In this document: piece after piece, positions 34,655 through 45,300 of the stretch
Position numbering within the stretch: the stretch's first letter is position 1
Layout of the letters: every line of letters starts with the position of its first letter
NCBI RefSeq assembly: GCF_019583405.1
Contig: NZ_SZUU01000010.1
Location: 1-64,000 of the forward strand
Direction: 5' to 3'
DNA length: 64,000 nucleotides
DNA from: Bacteroides fragilis
GTDB lineage: Bacteria; Bacteroidota; Bacteroidia; Bacteroidales; Bacteroidaceae
Position numbers and translations under genes: made by a program
Notes under the pieces: generated by a model
The model's input: only the letters and a program-made list of their open reading frames with translations
The model's database searches: none
What the model was told of the DNA's origin: nothing

Positions 34655-35410
34655 TTAGAAGAGTAACTTAAGCTCTTTGGCAATTCTGCAAGCTTCAATG
34701 GAGTTCTTTACCTGAAGCTTTTCCAATATATTTTGTCGGTGTCGGCTGACGGTATTTTTGCTTATAAACAGTTCCCGGGCGATCTCATGACTTGTTTTTC
34801 CCATATCGATCAACTGTAATATTGTCTTTTCCCTATCGGATAGCAATCTGCTACAATCTTGCTTTTCCAGTTCTATGACCTGTCCGTTTGTCGAGTTGAT
34901 CACTCTGCAACTCATTGTAGGATCGACCGACAAATTGTAAAGACACAGAGCCAGCCACATACTGTCGTTTGAGTGAGTGGCTACATAGAACATCCTGTGT
35001 AGGATAGGGACATATTTCCCGGAAGGATCACGCATACGGAGTTTGCTCATAAGAAAGTAATCTGCACGTTTTTTGTGTGGAATCTGTTTCAGGAAATGGT
35101 AGAAACGGAGTTCCTGTACATACTTTTCCGCCAAGTCATCCGGATGGATATATTTAAAGACTTCTTTTTCCCAGATTGATTCAAGATTTTGATTGTCTCC
35201 TTTTCGGGCTATGCCCAATGTCTCAGCTGTTCCTCCATAATAGATATAGCTGATATTGGTATGCATATCACTTAGAACGGCAATTGAATTTTCTATTCGT
35301 GCATAGTTGTATGCGATTCGTTTGTATTCATTCAGTTCTTCCGGCAGCTGTTCATCTTTGCAGAAGGGCTGAGTCAGGAACTCTTTGTTCAGTTTGTCAA
35401 CAATGTCCAT
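34655..35410 (-). CDS. LuxR-type transcriptional regulator with PAS-like sensor
   Basis: 251 aa from the ATG at 35410; the frame is open 81 nt further upstream but that part crosses the promoter region. The N-terminal 180 residues look like a PAS-type sensor (SIAVLSDMHTNISYIYYGG, then FKYIHPDDLAEKYVQ). The C-terminal LuxR helix-turn-helix is at about 190-250 (LLSDREKTILQLIDMGKTSH, NTVSRHRQNILEKLQV). No phosphoacceptor receiver is seen. Divergent from the sugar acetyltransferase gene, which it may control. Confidence 0.88.
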   Translation of the reverse strand: MDIVDKLNKEFLTQPFCKDEQLPEELNEYKRIAYNYARIENSIAVLSDMHTNISYIYYGGTAETLGIARKGDNQNLESIWEKEVFKYIHPDDLAEKYVQELRFYHFLKQIPHKKRADYFLMSKLRMRDPSGKYVPILHRMFYVATHSNDSMWLALCLYNLSVDPTMSCRVINSTNGQVIELEKQDCSRLLSDREKTILQLIDMGKTSHEIARELFISKNTVSRHRQNILEKLQVKNSIEACRIAKELKLLF

Positions 35411-35440
35411 ATCGGGAAAAGAAATGGTTATTAATAAGCA

Positions 35441-35480
35441 TTGTGTACTTAGATACAAGCTTTTACCTTTGCAAAGGTAA
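35441..35480. promoter_or_regulatory. Promoter with 18-bp palindrome between the divergent LuxR and acetyltransferase genes
   Basis: TTG at 35441-35443, 20 bp, TACCTTTG at 35464-35471 for the plus strand. The -7 box is half of the perfect palindrome TTACCTTTGCAAAGGTAA (35463-35480), so the complementary strand also carries TACCTTTG. The minus-strand -33 is poor. Confidence 0.6.
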
Positions 35481-35499
35481 TCATAAAACATAGTTATTT

Positions 35500-36087
35500 A
35501 TGGAAAGTGAAAAAGAAAAAATGGGTACAGGCAGGCTTTACGATGCTAATTATGATACAGAATTGATAGCCGAACGTCAGTCTTGCAAAGAGCTGTGTTA
35601 TACCTTAAATCATTTACCTCCCTCGCAGATAGCTGAACGGGAGGCCATTATCCGTCGGTTGTTTTGCAAGACGAAAGAACGTTTTCTGTTGGAACAGCCT
35701 TTTTATTGTGACTATGGCTATAACATTGAGATTGGTGAAAATTTCTATGCCAATATGAACTGTGTCATTCTGGATGAGGCTAAAGTAACGTTCGGTGATA
35801 ATGTCTTTATCGCTCCATCCTGTGGCTTCTATACTGCAGGTCATCCTTTGGATGTGGAGCAGAGAAATCGAGGGTTGGAATATGCCCGTCCCATTCGTGT
35901 CGGAAATAATGTGTGGATTGGGGCACAAGTGTGCGTATTACCGGGCGTGACGATTGGTGACAATACAGTGATAGGTGCGGGAAGTGTAGTAAATAGAGAT
36001 ATTCCTGCCAATGTGATTGCTGCGGGTAATCCTTGTCGCGTGATTCGGGAAATTACGGAAGAAGATAAAACAAAATATTTATTATAG
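35500..36087 (+). CDS. Sugar O-acetyltransferase (maltose/galactoside acetyltransferase type)
   Basis: 195 aa. Left-handed beta-helix hexapeptide enzyme that moves acetyl from acetyl-CoA to a sugar hydroxyl. The N-terminal Mac domain (about 8-60) is followed by hexapeptide repeats; catalytic His115 is in GFYTAGHPLD and the acetyl-CoA loop in IRVGNNVWIGAQVCVLPGVT. It resembles maa/lacA products; substrate not predictable. It is 25 nt before a DUF1349-like gene. Confidence 0.92.
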   Translation: MESEKEKMGTGRLYDANYDTELIAERQSCKELCYTLNHLPPSQIAEREAIIRRLFCKTKERFLLEQPFYCDYGYNIEIGENFYANMNCVILDEAKVTFGDNVFIAPSCGFYTAGHPLDVEQRNRGLEYARPIRVGNNVWIGAQVCVLPGVTIGDNTVIGAGSVVNRDIPANVIAAGNPCRVIREITEEDKTKYLL

Positions 36088-36111
36088 AATAAACATAATC
36101 AAAAGGTAGCA

Positions 36112-36762
36112 ATGAAAAAAGTATGTTTAAGCCTGCTTATGGGCCTGATGGCACAAATGATGTTTGGGCAGACACTGGAAAAAATGCAATGGTTCAACGA
36201 ACCGGAACAATGGGAGATAAAAAATAACGTATTGTCTATGTCCGTTACTCCGCAAAGTGATTACTGGCGTATTTCTCACTACGGTTTTACAGTAGATGAC
36301 GCACCTTTCTATTATGCTACTTATGGCGGTGAATTTGAAGCGAAAGTCAAGGTTGTCGGAGAGTATAAAGAACGTTTCGATCAGGCCGGCCTGATGCTCC
36401 GTATCGATCATGAAAATTACATTAAAGCGGGTATTGAGTTTGTTGATGGAAAATTTAATTTGAGTACCGTTGTCACTCATAAAACGAGTGACTGGAGTGT
36501 GATAACGTTAGATAAAACGGTACCTTATATCTGGATAAAGGCTGTCAGGCGGCTGGATGCAGTAGAGATTTTCTATTCATTTGATGATAAAACTTACACG
36601 CTGATGCGTAATGCCTGGTTGCAGGATCATATTCCTGTGAAGGTTGGACTGATGGCAGCTTGTCCCGATGGTAGTGGATTCAACGCTAAGTTTGAATACT
36701 TCCAGGTAAAGCATCTGCCGGACCAGCGCAGAGTGGAATGGCTGAAGAAGAGTATGGAGTAA
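36112..36762 (+). CDS. Exported DUF1349-like (concanavalin-fold) protein
   Basis: 216 aa. N-terminal hydrophobic stretch (CLSLLMGLMAQMMFGQ) as a signal peptide. The body is an all-beta DUF1349-type domain: QSDYWRISHYGFTVDDAPFY, DQAGLMLRIDHENYIKAGIE, then VKVGLMAACPDGSGFNAKFE. Proteins of this fold bind sugars or are of unknown role. Co-transcribed with the acetyltransferase; a weak hairpin (36803-36868) ends the unit. Confidence 0.85.
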   Translation: MKKVCLSLLMGLMAQMMFGQTLEKMQWFNEPEQWEIKNNVLSMSVTPQSDYWRISHYGFTVDDAPFYYATYGGEFEAKVKVVGEYKERFDQAGLMLRIDHENYIKAGIEFVDGKFNLSTVVTHKTSDWSVITLDKTVPYIWIKAVRRLDAVEIFYSFDDKTYTLMRNAWLQDHIPVKVGLMAACPDGSGFNAKFEYFQVKHLPDQRRVEWLKKSME

Positions 36763-36802
36763 GCTTGGAATATGATCTGATTTTTTTATATATTTAATGT
36801 AA

Positions 36803-36868
36803 GGGCTACAATCTCAAGTATAAAGGTTTGCTATAACCAATGATATCTGGAGTTTGTAGCCTTTTTCA
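36803..36868 (+). terminator. Terminator after the DUF1349-like gene
   Basis: GGCTACAA (about 36804-36811) pairs with TTGTAGCC (about 36854-36861) across a 42-nt loop, followed by TTTTT. Confidence 0.45.
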
Positions 36869-36889
36869 TTGAGTATAATAGAAAAAATC

Positions 36890-37765
36890 TTATTTTGTCA
36901 TCTCGCAAGGAGAGATTTTCGTTTTTTGTTTAAACACACGTGAAAAGTATTGTGGTGACTGAAATCCACACTGGAAACATACTTCTTTTATTGACATATC
37001 TGTATTTCGTAACAACTCAATGGCTTTATTGACCCGTGTCTGGTTCAGGTAGTCTAATGGAGCCAGATCTAAATTCTGGGAGAACATGCGTCTAAGTTGC
37101 CTTTCACTGATACCGATATGCTCGGCAACATTTTTAACATTGATGTTCGAATAGTAATTCAGACGGATATATGCAATGGCTTTTCTCAAAGAATCGTTTG
37201 TGCAGACTGGCAGGTAAGCTTCATCCATATAGCGATGAATAAGAATCAGTAATTCGGCATAATACATTACTACCAGATACTGGTAATGCGGACTCTTTAC
37301 TTCCAGTTCGTTAATAATGCGTTGTACCGTACGTACGATGCGGATGTTGTTTGCTATTTTAATTAATTTGTTTTTCTCCGAAAACAAAGAAACAGAAGTA
37401 TGGGCGAAATCATTCGTTTCCATGCTGGCATTCAAGTTGAAAAGTGAAAATATATCCGGCAGAAACTCCAGTTGCATTAGGATCGTTCCTTTTGGACCTG
37501 CCTCGAATAGATGGTTGACATTTGAAGTGATAATCATAGTTTCTCCTTCACGGAAAGTTACGCTTTCATTGTCCAGATGGAGAATACAACTTCCTTTCTT
37601 AACGTAGTTAATCTCAATGCGTTGATGTTTATGAGCCCCATACGTCTCTGAAGGGTGGAATGATATAAAACGAAAAACGTCCGCCAGGCGCTTGTTTTTG
37701 AGATTCTCTACAATATTATCTAATAAACTCCAAATAGAGTGTTGTTGTGTAGAATGGTTTTCCAT
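36890..37765 (-). CDS. AraC-family regulator with cupin sensor (polysaccharide locus)
   Basis: 291 aa. N-terminal cupin-like ligand domain (about 40-120: YGAHKHQRIEINYVKKG, LEAG-like turn in NHLFEAGPKGTI) and C-terminal AraC double HTH (about 195-291: VKNVAEHIGISERQLRRMFS, FQCGFQSPQYFSRVF). It starts 15 nt after the GH2 stop, so it is the second gene of a GH2-AraC operon and probably senses a product of GH2 action. A second copy of its first 18 codons lies at 42054-42107. Confidence 0.92.
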   Translation of the reverse strand: MENHSTQQHSIWSLLDNIVENLKNKRLADVFRFISFHPSETYGAHKHQRIEINYVKKGSCILHLDNESVTFREGETMIITSNVNHLFEAGPKGTILMQLEFLPDIFSLFNLNASMETNDFAHTSVSLFSEKNKLIKIANNIRIVRTVQRIINELEVKSPHYQYLVVMYYAELLILIHRYMDEAYLPVCTNDSLRKAIAYIRLNYYSNINVKNVAEHIGISERQLRRMFSQNLDLAPLDYLNQTRVNKAIELLRNTDMSIKEVCFQCGFQSPQYFSRVFKQKTKISPCEMTK

Positions 37766-37780
37766 AGTTCTGTTCCTAAA

Positions 37781-40537
37781 TTATTTTGAAGTTATATCAA
37801 AAGTCTTTTTTATATCCTTGAAATTTTCAATGACTGCGGGGTCAAAATCTGTGCTATTCATATATCTCAATAACGAAATGAGCATCTGTTTGGCCACCGG
37901 TCTGTTTTCCAGATCCGACTGTAAATCAAATGTAGCCAACATTAACTTACCTTCATGCACTTTACCTTCATACAAAGAAGCCAAGCAGCGGTTGTTCGTA
38001 AAGTTATCAACCATTTCTACAATAGGAGTTCCTCCCCGGATGCTATCTACTATCATTGTTTTCGAATTTTTGTTTAAATCCCACCATTGCCAGTCGGTGT
38101 GCATGTCTGTCGGGAAATCAGCCAATGCTTTATGTGTCGGGTTGCATAATACTCCCATTGTTCCGGCCTGATTCGGAAAATGTACCGGGCTCCAGAATAC
38201 AGGTACGAATTTGCCTTCAATACCTTTCATCTTTTTCCAATCCGGATTGAAAAGGACTTTTTGACCTTCACCTAACCATGTTAGGGCTTGATCATAGCTG
38301 CGGGTATATTTCACGCTGCCCCATTCTACTTTTTCTCCCTTTGGATAAACCCAAATATTCCATCTGTTTGCATAATCTGTTCCGTCCACCCGTACGCATA
38401 TTTGAAGTTTAGAAGCACTGTGTACGTCTGTTAAGGGAACAGATATTTCGCCTAATTTCCCATTATAGCCAAACTTCAATTCCTTCGCTGGTGTTTTTCC
38501 ATGCTTTATGGAATGTCCCTCTGAGAGGATGTCCCAGCACAACGTTTGGTCTGTTAAGACCTGGTTGCCGTAATTGCACAACTCGATTTCAGCTTGAAAC
38601 GTTTCATCGTTTTTATAGATAGCTTTCGGAAAGCGCAGTAACGGTACCACCGGTGAGCAGAATTCCCGGAAATCTTTTCCACTGATAATTCCTTTACTTT
38701 CCCAAAAGGCGTTCAATAGTCCGACAAGTGCTGTCCCTTGTCCCGGAAAGTCATGTAAATCAAGTAATTGGAAACCACTGATTCCGTCAGTCTTCAATGC
38801 ACGCTCAATTTCTTCTTTATATAAGATTGCGGCTAACTTTCCGGAAGCCATTAGATAATCGGGCGCTTTATCAAGTAACTTCTTTCTTTCAAGGTCATTC
38901 TTTACAGCCATAAAATTCAAGGGCTTCAGAACTCCGGTATATTTGGGAATCTCGGTTAAATCGGGATAAACCGAATATTGGCCTATTTCGTGCGTAATCA
39001 GAGGAACCTGTATACTTGCAACCGATTCACTGTAATCCTTATCGAATGCAGGGGGCAGTTGATTAAAAACTCCCTGCCCGCGTACCCAACCTTTATTGGT
39101 CCACTGCGTGACAAAAAAATCATCGTTTGATTCCGGCCATCCGCCATGTCCGCCTTCGAACGTGAACGAAGTTGTTACATATAAGTGTCTGTTATCTTTT
39201 GCTTTCAATTCGTCTAACATAGCAGACAGAATGGTAAAATCTCCCTGCAGTTCGTTTCCCAGACTCCAAAGGCAAAAAGAGGGGTGATTGCCGTAATTTT
39301 TGATGATCCGGTCTGCTTCTTCTCTTAAAAAGCGTACGGCACTTGAATCCTGCCCAATTGTAAGTACCCATGCGGGAAGTTCAACCTGTAAATAAAATCC
39401 CATTTCATCCGCTGCTTCAAAAGCTGCTTCGGGAGGGCACCATGAATGGAAACGGAGGTGATTCAGCCCATATTCTTTGGCTGCGGCATATACTTTTTGC
39501 CAACCTTCTTTATTCATCGGAGGAGTTCCGGTCAATGGGAATATGCAACACTCCAATGTACCTCTTAAGAACAAAGGTTTATTGTTCATCAGCATTTTAT
39601 TACCGTTTGTTTCCAATTGGCGCATACCGAAATCTTCTTTTATTTCGGATACTTTTCCATTGGCCTCCAATGTGATCGTAGCCTGATACATTTCAGGAGT
39701 AAATTCATTCCATAACATCGGCTCATCTCCCATGTTATAAAGCAACTCAACCGATGAGGCTCCGGCTTTTACATCCATCTTTTTTATCTGTCTCTCGAGT
39801 TGCTGGGAGTCGTTTTTGGCAGATACTTTCATCGAAAGCAATGCATGTTCTGCGGCAGGCGTATCGTTTGAAAAAGAAATAACGGCTTTTACCTGTTTGT
39901 TTTTTACATCGGGGTATAGTTGTACACTTTCTAAACGTATTTTTTCCATGGCCCGGACAGTCATATCTCCTAAAATGCCATTCCATTTAATTTGTGTATG
40001 ATCCGTATATGCATGTGCCATACCATTGGAGATATCATAGCGTTTGCGATTATCTACGCGTATGGTCAGAATATGCTTTTTACCGCACGTCATATAGGGA
40101 GTCAGATTGTAACGGTGCGGCGTGCTTAAGCTTTCTTCATGTCCTTCGACTTTCTTATTATCTACCCAAACCTGAGTATCCCACAAGGCCCGTTCCAAAT
40201 CCAGAAACAGCTCTTTATCGTTCCATTGGGCAGGGACTGAGATCTCTCTTGAGTACCATGCAACTCCTACGTAACTGTGCAAACGTGTGAGATATAATAA
40301 CTGGGGTTTGGACAGTGCAGGTTCCAAGGCATTGGGGGTTCCAAGTCCGGCATCGTCAGTTGTACCCGGTAACTGCATGGACGTTTCAAACAGGTTGCCT
40401 TGCCATGATTCTTTTATTCCAACATCTGTACTGTCCAGCCTGACAGTCCACTCTCCGGAAATATCCAACTGTTTCTTTTCAGAGGAGCATGATGTCAACA
40501 GAATAATGATCAATAAAGAAAATAGTAGTTTTTTCAT
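37781..40537 (-). CDS. Glycoside hydrolase family 2 lipoprotein
   Basis: 918 aa from the ATG at 40537. Lipobox LLTSC (Cys17). Jelly-roll sugar-binding domain about 25-195, Ig-like about 200-300, TIM-barrel catalytic domain about 305-620 with acid/base Glu429 (SLGNELQGD) and probable nucleophile Glu517 (LITHEIGQY), then extra beta domains to 918. Retaining exo-enzyme; GH2 covers beta-galactosidase, beta-mannosidase and beta-glucuronidase, and sequence alone does not choose. A first ATG at 40561 only extends the signal region by 8 residues. Confidence 0.9.
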   Translation of the reverse strand: MKKLLFSLLIIILLTSCSSEKKQLDISGEWTVRLDSTDVGIKESWQGNLFETSMQLPGTTDDAGLGTPNALEPALSKPQLLYLTRLHSYVGVAWYSREISVPAQWNDKELFLDLERALWDTQVWVDNKKVEGHEESLSTPHRYNLTPYMTCGKKHILTIRVDNRKRYDISNGMAHAYTDHTQIKWNGILGDMTVRAMEKIRLESVQLYPDVKNKQVKAVISFSNDTPAAEHALLSMKVSAKNDSQQLERQIKKMDVKAGASSVELLYNMGDEPMLWNEFTPEMYQATITLEANGKVSEIKEDFGMRQLETNGNKMLMNNKPLFLRGTLECCIFPLTGTPPMNKEGWQKVYAAAKEYGLNHLRFHSWCPPEAAFEAADEMGFYLQVELPAWVLTIGQDSSAVRFLREEADRIIKNYGNHPSFCLWSLGNELQGDFTILSAMLDELKAKDNRHLYVTTSFTFEGGHGGWPESNDDFFVTQWTNKGWVRGQGVFNQLPPAFDKDYSESVASIQVPLITHEIGQYSVYPDLTEIPKYTGVLKPLNFMAVKNDLERKKLLDKAPDYLMASGKLAAILYKEEIERALKTDGISGFQLLDLHDFPGQGTALVGLLNAFWESKGIISGKDFREFCSPVVPLLRFPKAIYKNDETFQAEIELCNYGNQVLTDQTLCWDILSEGHSIKHGKTPAKELKFGYNGKLGEISVPLTDVHSASKLQICVRVDGTDYANRWNIWVYPKGEKVEWGSVKYTRSYDQALTWLGEGQKVLFNPDWKKMKGIEGKFVPVFWSPVHFPNQAGTMGVLCNPTHKALADFPTDMHTDWQWWDLNKNSKTMIVDSIRGGTPIVEMVDNFTNNRCLASLYEGKVHEGKLMLATFDLQSDLENRPVAKQMLISLLRYMNSTDFDPAVIENFKDIKKTFDITSK

Positions 40538-40783
40538 ATTATTACATTTAAAATATAACAAATAGCTGATCTTTCAACATTGCAAAATAGCTAAGAAAAT
40601 ATAACTTTGAAAATGTAAGAAAGGACTGTTATGATGTATAAAATCTCTGATTTTAAGTACTTGTATCATTGGTTGTCTTTAGAAATTCCTTAATAACCAG
40701 TGTCTTTAGATTAATTCAATAAAAAGAGTCGAAAAATATCTCGTTTTATAATAAAAATGTATATTTGCAAAAAGAGTGTAACT

Positions 40784-41665
40784 ATGGAACGCAAAAAAGA
40801 AGGATTTACCAATCAAAGAGCGATTGTTCTTCCTGAAGCTATAAAAAAAATATTGGTCGGCAACGAGCTGACTAATTTGTTGTATGTAACGGATATCGGG
40901 TATTATCCACATGCCACCGGACACTACCGAGCCAGAAGATATGGTTCGCAACAGCACATTCTTATATATTGCACTGAGGGAGAGGGCTGGTATAGCATTC
41001 ACGGTCAAAGGCAGAAAGTATGCAAAGATCAGTTCTTCATTATCGAAGCGGGTTTACCACACATTTACGCCGCTTCAGAAAACAGTCCATGGAGTATATA
41101 TTGGTTGCATTTCACCGGAGAAAAAAGTCATTTGTTTAATTCATTCTACAACAAACTGCATAAAATAGATGAATCCCCCAACGCACGTATTAAAGATCGG
41201 ATGCAGTTGTTCGAAGAAATTTACCAGAATCTGGAAATGGGATATAGTATTGAAAACCTGGAATACACTACACTGTGCCTGTGGCATTTTATAGCTTCTT
41301 TCAAGTTTGTTTCACAGTTTAGGGAAATTAACCGGGTCAAACAAGGAGATGTCACTCAGGAAGCGATCAGTTATATGAGAAAGAATATCGAAAAGAAACT
41401 CTCGCTGGATGATATAGCCGGCAGTGTCCACTATTCACCTTCGCATTTCGGGCAAGTGTTTTTAAAGAAGTCCGGATACACTCCTTTAAATTACTTCAAT
41501 CAATTGAAAATCCAAAGGGCCTGTCAGTTACTTGACTTCTCCGACCTGAAAATAAAAGAAATAGCAGAGCAGCTTGGTTTTTATGATCAATACCATTTCT
41601 CTAAAGTATTCTATAAACAGATTGGAGAGACGCCAAGCAGTTACAAAAAAAGGAATAAAGGATAA
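40784..41665 (+). CDS. AraC-family regulator with cupin sensor (second one of the locus)
   Basis: 293 aa from the ATG at 40784. N-terminal AraC-binding cupin about 30-160 (HILIYCTEGEGWYSIHGQ, GLPHIYAASENSPWSIYWLH) and C-terminal HTH pair about 190-290 (LDDIAGSVHYSPSHFGQVFL, AEQLGFYDQYHFSKVFYKQ). A -7-like TATATTTG at 40760-40767 precedes it. Divergent from the GH2 gene and upstream of SusC/SusD; both are candidate targets. Confidence 0.92.
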   Translation: MERKKEGFTNQRAIVLPEAIKKILVGNELTNLLYVTDIGYYPHATGHYRARRYGSQQHILIYCTEGEGWYSIHGQRQKVCKDQFFIIEAGLPHIYAASENSPWSIYWLHFTGEKSHLFNSFYNKLHKIDESPNARIKDRMQLFEEIYQNLEMGYSIENLEYTTLCLWHFIASFKFVSQFREINRVKQGDVTQEAISYMRKNIEKKLSLDDIAGSVHYSPSHFGQVFLKKSGYTPLNYFNQLKIQRACQLLDFSDLKIKEIAEQLGFYDQYHFSKVFYKQIGETPSSYKKRNKG

Positions 41666-41748
41666 TGTATAACTGATAAATGTATCAGAGTAGTACCTAA
41701 AGTTTGTTTATAGGGTAAATTGAGTGTGTCTCAGCAGTCAAGGTGTAT

Positions 41749-41807
41749 ATCTTAGCGGCCAAGATGCAAATCTTAGCCGCTAAGATGCGTATCTTGCGAC
41801 GCAAGAT
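41749..41807. repeat. Three 17-bp palindromes at exact 21-bp intervals
   Basis: ATCTTAGCGGCCAAGAT (41749-41765), ATCTTAGCCGCTAAGAT (41770-41786) and ATCTTGCGACGCAAGAT (41791-41807), with 4-nt spacers GCAA and GCGT. Each is ATCTT..CG..AAGAT. The 21-bp phase puts the units on one face of the helix. It sits in the 690-bp gap between the AraC gene and susC; 41808-42053 otherwise shows nothing I can name. Confidence 0.75.
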
Positions 41808-42053
41808 GAAACTTATCGTTTAGGGAAAAACACTTAACGAAGTATCTGGAGCAACTTTGTCCGGTATACTTGCCAAGTTTTACTTCCGACAAGCCCACTC
41901 TTCATCGGGTATCTTTACTCCTTCGCTGGGGTTGCGTGGCAAGGCCACACAGTAGTTGAAACGCTGGGCTAAACAACCCGAAACAGGTATTGATTATCGG
42001 AGACAGAGTTCGTACAAGATATATACGCTTCGTCCTCATCCATGAGTGTGTCC

Positions 42054-42107
42054 TTAATTTGCTAATAAATCCCAAACAGAGCGCTGTTGTGTAGAAAGGT
42101 CCTTCAT
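42054..42107 (-). pseudogene. Copied 5' end of the AraC gene at 37765
   Basis: On the minus strand an ATG (42105-42107) opens MKDLSTQQRSVWDLLAN followed by TAA. This matches the first residues of the AraC regulator at 37765 (MENHSTQQHSIWSLLDN), and the DNA around it, including CATAGTTCTGT just upstream, also matches. The remainder of the gene is absent: a remnant of a duplication or rearrangement. Confidence 0.6.
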
Positions 42108-42304
42108 AGTTCTGTATCTATACTATGTGTAAAATGTAAAAGGCTGGCAAATTCATATAAAATCATAGTGGAAAAATAGATATTGATACTTTTTTTGTGG
42201 ATTTAATAACAACTCTTCCTTTTTGTGCACTTTTTGCTCTTTTCCTGTCCTAATAATACAAACCCATGTTGCCGGTTTTTAGTGTTCTACAGATTATTAC
42301 TATT

Positions 42305-42312
42305 TAACTTTG
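42305..42312 (+). promoter_or_regulatory. -7 box of susC/susD (polysaccharide locus)
   Basis: TAACTTTG 44 nt before the SusC ATG; no clear -33 element, consistent with an activated promoter. Confidence 0.45.
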
Positions 42313-42355
42313 CAGCAACCTTTAAAAAAAGTTATAACCTTTAAAAAATGAAACA

Positions 42356-45300
42356 ATGTTTAGAAAACTAAGATCAGTAAGTATGCTGTTGTTCCTTATG
42401 GGAATCTTTGGTCCGGCAACTTATTCGGTTGCCCATCCGGGTGTTACCGATGTGAAAAGCACACAGCAGGCCGGTGCTTGTACCGGTATAGTAAAAGATG
42501 TAGCAGGGGAGCCTATAATTGGAGTATCTGTAGCTGTTAAGGGAACTTCCACTGGAACAATTACCGGATTGGATGGTCGTTTTTCTTTTGCAAACGCAAA
42601 GAAGGGTGATATTATTCGGATTTCTTATGTGGGCTATGTTACTCAAGAGATAAAATGGGAGGGTAAGCCCCTTAATATTATCATGCAAGAAGATAGCCGC
42701 GCTTTGGATGAAGTGGTGGTAGTGGGTTACGCTGTACAAAAAAAGGTAAATTTATCCGGATCCGTTGCTACTGTTTCCACTGAACAATTAGAAGACCGTC
42801 CGGTAACCAGTGTGGGACAAGCGCTGCAAGGAACGGTAGCCAACCTGAACGTAACTATAGGTAGTGGTAAGGCAGACGATGCTCCTTCTTTTAATATTCG
42901 TGGTACCACTTCTTTGAATGGTGGCGAACCGTTGGTTGTAGTTGATGGCGTTATTTCAAGCAGTTGGGCGTTGAATCACATGAACGGTAATGATATTGCC
43001 AGCATTTCGGTATTGAAAGATGCTTCTTCTTCAGCTATTTATGGTTCGCGTGCAGCATATGGCGTAATTTTGGTCACTACCAAGGTTGGTAAGTCGGATA
43101 AGCTGACCATTAATTATAATAATAACTTCTCTTTGCGGCAAAATACTAAGACACCAGAGGTTATCACCGATCCGTATCTTGTGGCTCAAACAAAAAACAT
43201 CATGGGACGCCCTTTGTATAATATGTTTAATGAAGAGCAGTTGGCGTATGCCAAGAGAGTATCGGAAGATCCATCGGTTTCACCCTATTTCTTGAATCCG
43301 AATGGTACCTACAGCTATTTTGGGAATACGGACTGGGTGAACGAGGCTTACAAGAAGAACGGATTCTCGATGAACCATAACGTAGATATCTCAGGCAAGA
43401 CGGATAGGGTAAATTACTTCTTCTCTGCCGGATATAACTTCACGGATGGTATGATTAAATACAATCCCGATAAGTTTCACCGATATAACCTGCGTTCTAA
43501 ACTGAACTTCAAGATTACCGACTTCTGGAGTATCTCTAACAACACAAGCTTCACCATAAAAGACTATGAACGACCTACGTCATTGGGCTCGAGCTATTTT
43601 TGGGAAATCAATCGTATCAGCCCTCTGGAATTGTTGACAAATCCCGATGGCTCGTGGACCAAAAAGGGAGCACAGGTTCTTGGAGTGATGCAGGAGGGCG
43701 GACGTGCATCTGAACAGGGTTCAAGTATAAAGACTCAGTTTGCGACACGTCTGGATATTATAAAGGATGTGTTGTTTGTGAACGGAAATTTTTCCTATAA
43801 CTTCGATAAGAACAGGAATAGGTGGCATTATCTGCCGGTTGCTTACTATGAAGGTCCTGAGATGGAGCCCAAATATTTCAATGAAACGACAAGCGCCTAT
43901 AGCCAGTCGAATGAGACAACGCGTCTGACGTTCGATGCTTACGCTACATTCAACAAGACATTTAATGAAAAGCATGCGATCACTGTAATTGCCGGATTCA
44001 ACCAAGAGGAATATCGTTATGAGAATACCCAGTTAGGTCGTAAGGATTTGATTTCCACCTCTCTTCCTACTTTGGGGTTGGCAACGGGCGATATGTCTGT
44101 CAGCGAATCGATTACTACTTGGGCGCTTCGGGGAGGATATGCGCGTTTCAATTATACGTTCGACGATAAGTACATCGCCGAGTTCAACGGACGATACGAT
44201 GGAACTTCACGTTTCCCCAAGGATTCGCGCTTTGTCTTCAACCCGTCCGGTTCGGTCGCATGGGTAGTTTCGAGAGAAAAATTCTTTAAACCTCTTGAAA
44301 ATATATTCAGCTTCTTTAAGTTACGCTATTCTTACGGCGTATTGGGAAACCAGGATGTAGGTGCTTATGCATATATCGCAACGATGGGATCGGGCAAAAC
44401 GTCCCAGATTATTGACGGAGAACAACCGGTATACGTCAATGCGCCGGGACTGGTATCCGGAGGTTTGACTTGGGAGAAAGTATCCACTTCCAATCTAGGC
44501 GTGGAAATGAACTTTCTTAATAACCGATTGACTTTCAACGGAGATTATTATGTACGACGCACAAAAGACATGCTGACTACGGGAGAACCTTTGCCCAACG
44601 TGTTGGGAACCCCCGTGCCTACGGAAAATGCAGCCGATTTAAAGACCGAAGGTTGGGAAATCACATTGGGATGGAAAGACCGGTTTAAATTGGGGGGTAA
44701 GTCGTTTGATTACCAGTTAGGATTTAACTTGGCTGACAGCCGTGCTTACATCACTAAATTCAGAAATACGACCGGTACGTTAAGCAGTAATTACGAGGGC
44801 AAGGAAATTGGAGAAATATGGGGATACACTACCTTGGGATTCTTCACTTCGCAGGAAGACATCGATAACCATGCAGACCAGTCGAAGCTGGCATCTTATG
44901 CGAGCTCGCGTCCGATAGCTCCGGGTGATTTGAAATTCGCGGACTTGAATGGTGACGGTGAAGTGTATAGAGGTGCCAATACGTTGGATGACCATGGTGA
45001 CTTGAGAGTGATTGGTAACTCAAGATCGCGTTTCACTTACGGCTTTACCGCGGGTGGAAATTGGAACGGATTTGACCTCAGCCTCTTCTTGCAAGGTGTA
45101 GGCAAGAAAGACTACAATCCATCGGGAGACTTGTATTTCTGGGGAATCTATGCACAACCTTGGACCAATATCACCAAAGGAAACTATTACGATCGTTGGA
45201 CAGAAGAGAATCCCGACGGTTATTTCCCCCGCCTGAAAGGATATGTGGCCGAATCATCATCCAAAGAAGCCGGATTGGCGCAAACCCGCTATTTGCAGGA

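Noticed and set aside
41830..42053. Possible coding remnant near the AraC scrap
   Set aside because: Translations on both strands are broken by stops and match nothing I can name.
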